From NCBI GenBank assembly GCA_011033025.1, contig WFMF01000404.1, forward strand, positions 1 to 64,000: a stretch of DNA of 64,000 nt. Direction: 5' to 3'. The notes under the pieces are model-generated. The model worked only from the letters and a program-made list of their open reading frames with translations, made no database searches and was not told the DNA's origin. Source of the DNA: Beroe forskalii (taxonomy: Eukaryota; Ctenophora; Nuda; Beroida; Beroidae). The first letter of the stretch is position 1, and each line of letters opens with the position of its first letter. Both the position numbers and the translations under genes were made by a program. This document shows positions 41,971 through 51,573 of the stretch, piece by piece.

Positions 41971-42834
41971 TTGCCAGCCCCAACTATATGTTTTCTTGGA
42001 TTGGCCACATTTCGTTGAAATTTGAGCAATTTTCCGTTGTCAATCACTGCAAAAATTTGAACATCGCATGTTTAGAGGTCAAAGGTGCAACTGTCAAAAA
42101 TTTCAGATCGATTGGATTAAAAATGACCGAGAGTTATTACAATTTGAAATTTGCCAAAATCGAGGTGTTCTTGTTAAGTGGGTTTACGACCATATATATA
42201 CAGATAGATAGACATATATATAATAGAGACTTTTTAATGCAAAATATACCCTTTTTAAAGGGCTATATCTCGAGAACCATAAAAGATACAAAGCTCATCG
42301 ACCCGGTGTTGGAAAGTAGAAAGATGGAACTTGCGGATAATGCCCTTGAACATCATCTTACGTCATTACAATGACGTCATTGTGACGTCACAAAGTAATG
42401 AATTTCAAATTTTGATTTTTCGAAAATGGGCGTTTTTCAGCGCAATTTTTCGGCATGAAGCTTTCGAGATGGGGAAAAATGCTTATGTTAATGCAGAAAG
42501 GAAATTTAATGCACTTTCCAAAAATGTGGTCGAAAAGTTCTGGACTCCTCGGGATCATTGAGATATTGGCAATTGTTTGAAACACTTTGACACGAAAATA
42601 TCCCAAAAAATAGCAAAAACCTTGAAGCTAGTGGAGAGAAAACGGGACACTCCCAGAACTTCATCTTTGGATATGATGTCGGTCATAGTCCAAATTGTGT
42701 AAATGAATGGGTCTCATATAGCTTATCTGACTTAATGACGTAATTGTGACGTCATCAGTGATGCTAGGTAACGCGGATATTGTACGCGCGATTGACGCCA
42801 AATTTCAATATCTGAGCACAGAAAAAGGGTGATA
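41971..42834 (-). repeat. Repeat family B, inverted copy
   Basis: TTGCCAGCCCCAACTATATG, GGGTTTACGACCATATATA, GAGAACCATAAAAGATA and GATGCTAGGTAACGCG appear in reverse order and orientation compared with 36793-37575. The copy then runs into family A at 42835. The TTCG-hairpin part expected beyond GGCTGGCAAGC would lie in the N gap. Confidence 0.8.
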
Positions 42835-44341
42835 TTTTTCCCAAAACCAAAAAGGATTTGGTTGTGATGGTCCGCGGCGGTTTTGATGCGTTCTATACTG
42901 TAAAACCCATGATATGAGAAAGAACGCGTCGGTTATAACTGCCGCAACGGCACCACCCCTTCACAAAAGTTGAAATGCATTTCCCATAGGGAGGATAAGG
43001 CCCAGGGCGAGGATAAAAATTTTTCTTCCAGCAAAAATTTTCAAAGATTTGAAAAAACAAACAAAATTTGGTGATAAAAGGTGGAACAATTGTGAAATTG
43101 TCATCTCTTTTTGAGATGTGCTATGTGACTTGAAACCAGAGCAGAATTTAGGATAGCTAAAAGGGAATGTTTTTGATAAAGCCGAAGGTTATCATTGCTT
43201 TGATGATGACTAGTATTTCGATATTCAATGAGAACGAGGATTAATAAGCAGCATGCATATGATTAATCTATCAACAAATGTCTAAAGGGCAAAGACAATA
43301 CATAGCATTTCTCATCTAAATTGGATAAATTGATTATCTTGTAATGCTTAAACAAGCGAAGATAAAGTGCAAATTTCAATTGTGATACTGTGAAAAAATT
43401 GGACTGAAATACAGTAAGGGCAAATATCATACTGAGACGGCAATTCCAATTTCGATTTGCTCCCAAACGTCTGGCTTCTGGGAGCTAACGCTCCCATATC
43501 CATGGCCCTTACTAAAGTAAGTTTTTATTTTCGTTTCTGTAAACATTTCGCATACCAAATATATCAAAATTGAACATGAATGACTGAATGACTGAATGAC
43601 TGGGGCGTAGCCAGATTTCTGAAAACCTCCCAAACCTCCCAAAACCTGTTGGCTCAAAGCTCTGGTTTTTATAAAAAATAGACAAAATTTTCATATCACC
43701 TGTCCAAAAAGGGAGGCAGCCGCCTGTGTCGCCTCCCCTGGACTGAATGACGGTAAAAAGTCTTATTGAGATGGCAATTTGTTCCAAATGTTTGCCTCAG
43801 TTGGGGCTGCCACTCCCAGACCCCCGACTGCCCTTTTTATAGATACTTTTTTTTATGTAATGTGATCAAATATCTTTAACTAGACTTAAAAATTAGACTA
43901 AAATGAGGGTAAAAATCCTATTGAGACAGCAATTCAACGTCTGGCTTCTAGGGGCTGCCGCCCCCAGACCCCTGCCTTTGAAGTTTGATATTTTTGCTAG
44001 AAATTTATCGGTCTCTTCCTTTAAAGCTTTAAGTCAAATATTCAAATAATCAGATACCTTGTTGAGCAAGTTTTACCTCAAAAATTGAAATACCAGAGAT
44101 GAAAAACCGAAGATAAAATTTCAATTTAGGGAGGATAAGAGTGGTGATTTTCAAGTTATATGAACCTATGAACGGCACTTTTTCGAAGCATTATAGTTAC
44201 GTGAATGCTGTACATTTTGAAGTGACGTTGCAGCAGTTTTAACCGACGCGTTCTTTCTCATATCATGGGTTTTACAGTATAGAACGCATCAAAACCGCCG
44301 CGGACCATCACAACCAAATCCTTTTTGGTTTTGGGAAAATA
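42835..44341. mobile_element. Family A inverted-repeat element, 1.5-kb copy
   Basis: Left arm ATTTTTCCCAAAACCAAAAA...GAACGCG and right arm CGCGTTCTTTC...GGTTTTGGGAAAAT are inverted repeats of about 115 bp, the same as in the 265-bp copies, with about 1.25 kb between them. The interior has no long transposase-like frame. It contains a CTGCCGCCCCCAGACCCC motif shared with the hAT-like element at 51885, and GGGAGGCAGCCGCCTGTGTC, shared with 51215-51240. It may be a longer non-autonomous relative or a short element with insertions. Confidence 0.75.
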
Positions 44342-44387
44342 TTATTTGGGAAAATATTGTTATATATATATATATATATATAAACAT

Positions 44388-45275
44388 AAACTTTCTCATA
44401 TTGATCATTTTGTTAATAGAGGTTATAATCGTGATTTTATTACTACAGAATTTGATAAATGTGATGATTTAGACAGACTTGATCTTATAGGTGATCCAGA
44501 AATTAGTTTTAATGTGTAGAAAGTAAAAAGAGAGTGGCAGGAGAGTTCCATTAGTTTTTGGACTTCCATCCAAGTTATGCAGGAGCTTCTAGAGCTGTTA
44601 ACAAACATAAGAACCTGCTTGACTTAGATGATAGTCTCAGAGATGTTATCTCCAAAGATAAAATCTTTGTGACTTTCAGGAAAGCCAGGACGATTGGTGA
44701 TTCCTTGTTCACTCTCGCTATACAAATAATAATACAGACAACAATGATAAAGTTTTTAGGCAACATCAATTGTGGAAAATGTAATTTATGTAAGTTCTTT
44801 TTTATCAGAAAATTCAGTTAAAATCCAGTCGCTCTCCACTAAACAATTTCATAATATAAACCATTCTATTTCTTGTGAGGATGAGCATGTTATTTATGTG
44901 ATTACTGATTTAGTGTGTAATAAACAGAACGTAGGCAGTACTGATAGCACTATGAAACTTCGATTTTCCAACCATAAAGTCACATCAAGAAAAGATTAAT
45001 AGTTGTAGGGTAGCAGTCCATTATAATCAGAATAAGGCTCATAAGTTTAGGATAGATAGTCAGGCCCAGTACAATGCTACTCTAGCACTAGAACTAAAGG
45101 TCACCCTTGTAGATAAGGTTAAGCCTGAACCATGATACCCAAGAAAGCATAACTCGTAAACTAAGTAAGAAGGAAGCTTATTGGCAGCACCAACTTAAAA
45201 CTTTTGAATCAGATGGAGGGCTGAACATCCGCAATGAACGAATTATCGCCAATAAGCGTATTAATGGCTCGTAAT
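44388..45275 (+). pseudogene. Penelope-like element remnant, linker and GIY-YIG region
   Basis: Broken frames read HIDHFVNRGYNRDFI, then KIFVTFRKARTIGDSLF, then CGKCNLCKFF (a Cys-pair finger as in the linker). These are followed by HVIYVITDLVCNKQNVGSTD and LRFSNHK, the GIY-YIG endonuclease core (IYVITD..C..QxVGST...R..NH), VAVHYNQNKAHKF, and KEAYWQHQLKTFESDGGLNI near the C-terminus. Stops and frameshifts interrupt it several times. The reverse transcriptase part is absent. It begins beside a (TA)n run at 44357-44384. Confidence 0.75.
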
Positions 45276-45758
45276 CCCATGGCTATAGATAGGCACCAGA
45301 GCATTCCAAATCCCTTCTATCAGACACTCCTATATTTTGATTATTACTGGTACACACTAGTCAGCTTAATTGCATATTTTACATAGCTTCATTCAGTTAT
45401 TAACCCCGTATTATTTTTTCAGGTTTTATTAATTTATTAATTTATTGCTTTATATTTTCAGATGTTTTGAAGTTTGATGTTTTCAACTATTTTATTGATA
45501 TTGTACTCTTTCAGATAGATGTTATACATTGATATTGTAATATTTTCTTTTAGATGTAATGATTCATGATATTGTAAAATTACCTAATCTGTGCTCTGAC
45601 CGTACGTCACCACTTGACTTTTCTAAATTGATATTGTATTCTGTGATACTAATTTGTTTATTGTATTTTAGCTATATGATCCCCAGAAGATGTAACTTTA
45701 TCGAAGTTCCAGATCAGTTAAATGTCGTTTCATTTTGAGTCCTGTTGAATTTTGAAAC

Positions 45759-45785
<27 letters not shown>

Positions 45786-45790
<5 letters not shown>

Positions 45791-45985
45791 CACCCTGTGA
45801 CACTCAAATCTCTAACTTATACCCCTGGCCAGTTTTCTTTTTACCGCGGGGGGTTACCGCCCTGGCCAGGGCGGGAATATATTATTAATATTATACACCC
45901 TGTGACACTGAAATGTCTAACTTATACCCCTGGCCAGTTTTTTTTTATTCCGCGGGGGGTTACCTCCCTGGCCAGGGAGGGAATT
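45786..45985 (+). repeat. Repeat family D, two tandem copies
   Basis: CACCCTGTGACACTCAAATC, CCCCTGGCCAGTTTTC, GCGGGGGGTTACC and CCTGGCCAGGGCGGGAA occur twice (45786-45875, 45893-45985) after a (TA)n run. They match 36415-36510 inverted. Confidence 0.85.
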
Positions 45986-45999
45986 ATAGGCTTAGAGTA

Positions 46000-46510
46000 T
46001 GGCTGGGAATGCGCTAATAGAAATTATTGCTCGAGGCGTAGCCGAGTGCACAATAATTTGTATTAGCCAATTTTGAGGGTACTTGTAGGCGTGCAATAAT
46101 TTGTAATATTGCACTCCTCACATTGGCTAATACACTTAGAGCATGGCAAATGGTCATGACGCTAATAAAATTATTGCACTCGGCTTCGCCTCGTGAAATA
46201 ATTTGGTATTGTCGCACTCGGCCTGCTCCTCGTGCGACAATATACGCTTAGAGCATGGCTTGGAATGCGCTAATAGAAATTATTGCACGAGGCGTAGCCG
46301 AGTGCAATAATTTGTATTGTCGCACAAGGAGCAGGCCGAGTGCGACAATACCAAATTATTGCACGAGAAGAAGCCGAGTGCAATAATTTTATTAGCGTCA
46401 TGACCATTTGCCATGCTCTAAGTGTATTAGCCAATGTGAGGAGTGCAATATTACAAATTATTGCATGCCTACAAGTACCCTCAAAATTGGCTAATATGAT
46501 TTTAAACTTT
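46000..46510. repeat. Nested palindrome of about 0.5 kb
   Basis: The segment around 46059-46195 (TTGGCTAATAC, GAGCATGGCAAATGGTCATG) returns as reverse complement at 46375-46500, with arms of about 130 bp. Smaller palindromes lie between (GAGGCGTAGCCGAGTGCAAT, TTGTCGCAC). Both strands therefore encode nearly the same open frame (ISVMTICHALSVLANVRSAI), which is a mirror effect. Confidence 0.85.
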
Positions 46511-46627
46511 ATTGCATCATTTAAGCGTTTTGAACCTGCTCCCTAAGTTGGTTGTAGTGCCTTGTCCAGTAAAACAAGTAATACTGGGTCTCTCAAAAAC
46601 TGATCAATATTAATGTTTAATAACTTA

Positions 46628-47111
46628 CCTTATCGGACATAATTATCACGGACTTAAGTTTCACGGACCTAAAATTTCACGGACATTAATATTCACGCTC
46701 GATCCTGCCACTTCACATTTCTACAAAAATTCGAAATTTTCGGCTCGATTTTTCCCATTTTCTTCCACGATTTGAATACTTAAATTGAAGATTTTTTCAA
46801 TATTTTTCGATAATTGGCATTATAAATTTCCATATTGCAGGTATCTTTTAGTTCCATAGGCATGAAAAAGAAGTATAATTTCCATAACAATTTTATCATT
46901 TGTACAATTAAACTTTTAAGGAGATGAAGTCAGAAATTTTGCGTCTCTACCCTAGAAATTTTAAGATGAAATACCGGACTTAATTTTCACGGACCTGAAA
47001 ATCACGGACATTAGTATTACGGACAAAATTTTCACGGACATTAATATTCACGCTGAGGTGCTCAGCGTGAATGTAATGTCCTAATGTCCGTGATAATTAT
47101 GTCCGATAAGG
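46628..47111. mobile_element. 484-bp inverted-repeat element with TA target duplication
   Basis: CCTTATCGGACATAATTATC at the left and its exact complement at the right, 26-28 bp in all, flanked by TA on both sides. Inside are direct and inverted copies of TTTCACGGAC and ATTAATATTCACGCT. The TA flanks suggest a Tc1/mariner-type integrase. No transposase frame is present. Confidence 0.82.
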
Positions 47112-47857
47112 TACATTATATATTTGAAATTTTTATACTATTTTGATAACTAGTCAGAAATTCAGAATCCTATTCGCTATGAGCCTATGGTCTTTTTTGG
47201 AAGTTGAGATGCAATCAAGCACAACTTAGAATGCCGAAAAATGGTTATATTTGTCAAGATTTGAATTTTTGATTGAAATGAAGTTAAATTTCCTGAACCT
47301 AAGATCTTTATTAGATGGTGGACTTACCAGAGACACATGAGAAGGAATGAGTTTCCTGGGATGCAGTTTGTGCCGATAGAAATGTAAAGAGGACGAGCGA
47401 TGCAAATTGAACCACAGGCATGGTTGATATAAGTTTCTGAAGTCAAACAAGGAGACTCAACTCAGAGCAAGAGATAAAATTCTGAGATCGTATGGTTAGC
47501 ACACTGCTATTTAAAGTAAAATTCTAGTTCTAAATTAGACTCGGCAAAGGAGCAGTGAATTGGTTGTTAATTATTAATTTGTGCACGCTCATAGTTGTAA
47601 ATTGTGGTGGCCCCATCACCAAGGCTACTGCCACTCAGGCTCTATTCCCAATTTGTATCTGTGCAATGTGATAGCGTTAGTAAAAGTAAAAGAAAGAGAA
47701 AATTTAACTTGTCTGTATAATCAAACACAAATGAGCAATCCAGCACAATTATTAATTCATAATAAAGGAGGTATTTAATTTTCAGAGATATATTATGTCC
47801 TCATAAATCACCCAGTGATTCACTTCGCTAATCTTACTATATATAATGCGTGTTGTT
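47112..47857. other. Stretch with no recognised feature
   Basis: No exon-like frame with splice signals, no RNA gene and no transposon ends. It ends at a (TA)n run of about 26 bp (47858-47883). Confidence 0.4.
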
Positions 47858-47883
47858 AATATATATATATATATATATATATA

Positions 47884-48269
47884 GGATAGCCAAAAACAAT
47901 TGAAAATTGTTTGGGTTTCGCAGCCACTCCAGTACCTAAAATAATACGATAAAAATTATTGATATGAATTTTAATCGCAGCCCGGTCGTGGCGGTGCATT
48001 TTGTTAATGTTTGCAAAGCTATTCGATTTGACCAATACGTTTATCATATTTCTGTGTTTAGGTACAGCTCGATCTTGACAAAGTCAAAGAGGTATTTACA
48101 CAAGGAATTAAAGAGCTGTTATTCCATTACTACATTGAAATTGCAGTGGTCTATTTCATGCACCCACGACCGGGCTGCGATTAAAATTAAATTCTATCAA
48201 TAATTTTTATCGTATTATTTTAGGTACTGGAGAAAAACCCAAACAATTTTCAATTGTTTTTGGCTATCC
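47884..48269. mobile_element. 386-bp element with about 105-bp terminal inverted repeats
   Basis: GGATAGCCAAAAACAATTGA at the left matches the complement at the right (ending in TTTTTGGCTATCC), continuing through TACCTAAAATAATACGATAA and CAGCCCGGTCGTGG. The left side abuts (TA)n. The interior of about 170 bp is unique and non-coding. Confidence 0.88.
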
Positions 48270-48279
48270 ATATCACTCT

Positions 48280-49145
48280 TTTGGCAAAAAAACTTCGTTA
48301 TCATCTTTTGTTTTCAAGTTGAGATAATTGCTTTTATTAGTCAATTATTTCATTAAAGCAGTTTACAACCGGTACTCAAATTTACTGTACAAAACTAATT
48401 TTGGCTTAAGTAAATATACATTTAGAATAGAGTCGGTATCATTTTTAATTTTTTGAGCTATACGAGATAATAACCTAAATTGGCCAATTATTCAATTACG
48501 CGGTTGACAACCTGTACTCAAATTAACGTATAATCCGTAATTTTGGCTCTAGTTAATAATGCCTTTAGAATAAAGTCGTTATCATCTTTTGTTTTCGAGT
48601 TATACACGATAATTACTTTAATTGGTCAATTATCTCATTAGGCGGTTGAGAGCCGGTACTCAAGTTAGACGTATAAAGCGTTATTTTGGCTTGCTAAGTT
48701 ATCGTTAGAATAAAGCTATTTCTACTTTCTGAGCTATAAGCGATAATTACTATAATTGGCCAATTATCTCATTAGCCGGTTGAAAACCGGTACTCAAATT
48801 AAAGCATATAACGTTATTTTGGCTCTGATTAATTGCGTTGGAATTAAGTCGCTATCATTTCTACTTTCAGAGTTATACGCGATAATTACTTTAATTGGCC
48901 AATTATTGAAAACCGGTTCGCAAATTAAACACATATAACGTTATTGTGGCTCTAGTTAATGATACCGTTAGAATTAAGTCGCTATCATTTCTACTTTCAG
49001 AGTTATACGCGATAATTACTTTAATTAATTATTTCTATCGTTATTGTGGCTCTAGTTAATGATACCGTTGGAATTGGTTCACTTTTTTACTTTCTGAGTT
49101 ATAAGCGATAATTACTTTAATTGGTCAATTATCGTGGGATTTGGC
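48280..49145. repeat. Diverged tandem repeat of about 110-130 bp, six to seven units
   Basis: Each unit has GAGTTATACGCGATAATTAC, TTTAATTGGCCAATTAT, CCGGTACTCAAATTA, AACGTTATTTTGGCTC and GTTAGAATAAAGTCG. Units vary in length by deletions, so this is an old satellite. Confidence 0.85.
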
Positions 49146-49251
49146 AATATATTTTTAACATGCCCTAGTGCACGCACCTCGTTCTAGAGTTTCAAATGCC
49201 GTTTAGATTACGTTTCTATCTTTTATGGTTCTCCCCGAAGTGTTTTCCCGT

Positions 49252-49296
49252 TTTGTGGTGGGAGGAGGAGGAGGAGGAGGAGTCGTCGTCGTCGTA
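49252..49296. repeat. GGA and GTC trinucleotide microsatellites
   Basis: (GGA)n followed directly by (GTC)n. Purity is high and the length is under 50 bp. Confidence 0.9.
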
Positions 49297-49559
49297 CCGT
49301 CCATAACACTAATTTTTGGCAAAACAGGATTTTTTTGATAATTTATTGTGAAAAAACAGTGCGACCGATTTTCATGAAATTTTCAGGCCTTCAGGGATTG
49401 TTCTTTATACAATGGACTACAACTGTGCAAATTTTCATGTCCAACTGAGCTCGTTAACATGTCTAAAACGCGACTCGAAAATCGCGTTTTCGCAAATCAC
49501 TGTATTTTTTATATAGTGGGCGCTGGCAAACTCATTTTCAAAACATGAAAATTGGTTCC

Positions 49560-49802
49560 ATGACTTTCAGCACTTCGTGCTGGTACTGCTGGCTCTTAAT
49601 TACTGTGTCTGGCCAGCGGTCCCGGCCCTTCGGGCCGGGACTGCCATCGGCCCTTCGGGCCGATAGCACTTCCGCCCTTTGGCGGGTTGCTGATCGTTCG
49701 GAGATGCCTCGGCCCTTCGGGCCGAGGGCATTTGCCCTTCGGGCAGATGCCCTCGTCCAGAGACCCCATAACGTGGCCGCGAGCGCTTGCCAGCGCCCTG
49801 AT
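49560..49802 (+). repeat. TTCG-hairpin element, most complete array
   Basis: Consecutive inverted repeats with CTTCGG or similar loops: 49619-49641 (GTCCCGGCCCTTCGGGCCGG.., perfect), 49646-49664 (ATCGGCCCTTCGGGCCGAT, perfect), 49672-49685 (CCGCCCTTTGGCGG), 49706-49729 (CTCGGCCCTTCGGGCCGAG core) and 49729-49749 (TTGCCCTTCGGGCA core). Stems differ in sequence while loops are constant. The element ends in GCTTGCCAGCGCCCTGAT, as at 840-857. Confidence 0.85.
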
Positions 49803-49884
49803 TTATTTATTTATGGCGATTCGTTTTCAAGTAGGCAAAGAAATTCTTTTTTCATCGTGTTGCAAAAACTTTATAATAAATCAG

Positions 49885-50345
49885 AAAAATAATATGAGAT
49901 TTTTCGGCCACCCTGAGGGGCGTGGTGGGCCACGCCCTTTTTTCCGCAAAATTAAAGTTTCGAATTTTTTCCAAAATTCTTTCGCCATCGAGTTGCTTAT
50001 GATGAATAAAAATTTTGAGAATTATGTCCGAATTGGGTCACTCTGAGGAGCGTGGGAGGCCGCCCTTTTTCGCAAAATTAAACTTTCGAATTTTTCAAAA
50101 TTCCTTTGCCATCAAGTTGCTTATGATGAATAAAAGTTTTGAGAATTTTGTCCGAATTATTGGGTCACCCTAAGGGGCGTGGAGGCCGCCCTTTTTCGAA
50201 AAAAAAAGATTTTCGATTTTTTTCAAAATTCCTTCGCTATGGAGTTGCTTATGATGAGTAAAGGTTTTTAGAATATTGTCGGCAATATTGGGTTACCGTT
50301 GGGGGCGTGAGAAGCTTTTTTTTCGTAGAAATTTAAGTTTCGAAT
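49885..50345. repeat. Tandem repeat of about 120-130 bp, four units
   Basis: Units contain GGGCGTGG.GGCC.CGCCCTTTTT, CGCAAAATTAAA.TTTCGAAT, TTGCTTATGATGAATAAA and GAATTATGTCCGAATT. They diverge by 10-20 percent by eye. Confidence 0.88.
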
Positions 50346-51513
50346 TTCCCCTCCAAACTCGCTCGGTCAAATAACTGTCAAAGGGACATGTGGCCGTTAG
50401 CTCATGCGGCTGCCATCATTCGCCGTCCGTAGGACGGGAACCGACTAGTATACTTAATTGAATTAAGCAATTGAACACTAATAGTTCAAATTTACTTAAT
50501 TTTCACAAGGAGCTGCCCTTGCCCTAGGGCTTTAGTAGTCACATAAACGCCTAATGGTTATCAATTTGAAATTTGATTTGGTTGTATTCACTCAAGTAAT
50601 GTTGAACATGTTTTGATAATCGTTTTTGATCGCTAATTGCTGTAAATCAACAATATTTCATAAATTATCATGTGATTGATCAGCGTGACAACTCACATAA
50701 TTAATTACAAGATCATATTTTAATAAAATTAATATTTATCAGTTTAAAATTAAATTCAATGGACCCCATGATAATATGTAATCAAGTGATTTCTTTAAAC
50801 TAATCAATATCACCACATTTTTGTACCCAATATAATTTAGAAAATAGTCGTTGAGAGGGCTATGATTACTCAATAATTACTCAATAATTGAAAATACGAT
50901 TAGATTCAATTACGGTGACAGCAAACTCAAAGCGTTTAAATTTGAGTGGAATGAATTCTCTTCCAGATGCTCAGATGGGAGATTCAATGCACTGTGTTAT
51001 CTCAGTGCATTTCGCCTGGGAGAAAACCCATTTCCACTCAAATTTTAACACCTCATGGAGTTAAGAGAGCATTCTTGAAAATGTCTACTTATCTAGAGTT
51101 TTTAAAAAGGGGGCGGCGAGTTACATTCAAAACCTATTTAATGTTCTATTTTGTTGGCTCAAAGCTCTCATTTTATCAAAATGAACAAAATTTTCATATC
51201 ACCTGTCCAAAAAGGGGAGGCAGCCGCCTGTGTCGCCTCCCCCCTGACTACGCCCCTGGTGCATGAGCCATGAGCGTCGAGCCCTCCAGAATTCATGGTT
51301 ATGTCCTAAATGCTATGAGTACATAAATTCCCAATCGCTCTGACAAGAATGAAATGCTGATATACTGAATTAAACTCTCATTAAAATGGGGCAGAAATCT
51401 TTCGTTTTACACATCATCAGTGCCTATAAACGCTATTCATAAGTTCATGCTTCATATATGCAGTATTTCTATCAAACACTCTCATAGATAGAGATAGATA
51501 GATACATAGTCGA
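50346..51513. other. Downstream flank of the ShKT gene, no gene seen
   Basis: AT-rich. The stretch 51155-51260 repeats part of the family A interior (AAAGCTCTCATTTTATC.AAA, GGGAGGCAGCCGCCTGTGTC at 43650-43735). A partial copy of the ShKT gene's last exon end starts at about 51514. Confidence 0.5.
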
Positions 51514-51573
51514 GAAACCAGCATTAGAAGCACTGGTTGCACGTCTCACAGTCCCCTATGATAGAAACCGGCA
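51514..51573 (-). pseudogene. Partial duplicate of the ShKT gene's last exon end
   Basis: GCATTAGAAGCACTGGTTGC plus ACGTCTCACAGTCCCCTATG repeats the exon's final 35-40 coding bases with its stop, one unit downstream of the true end. It is another exon-containing tandem duplication, here at a gene's 3' end. Confidence 0.75.

Noticed and set aside
46014..46546. Two similar genes on opposite strands
   Set aside because: The similarity is the mirror image of one palindrome; no splice or start signals support a gene.
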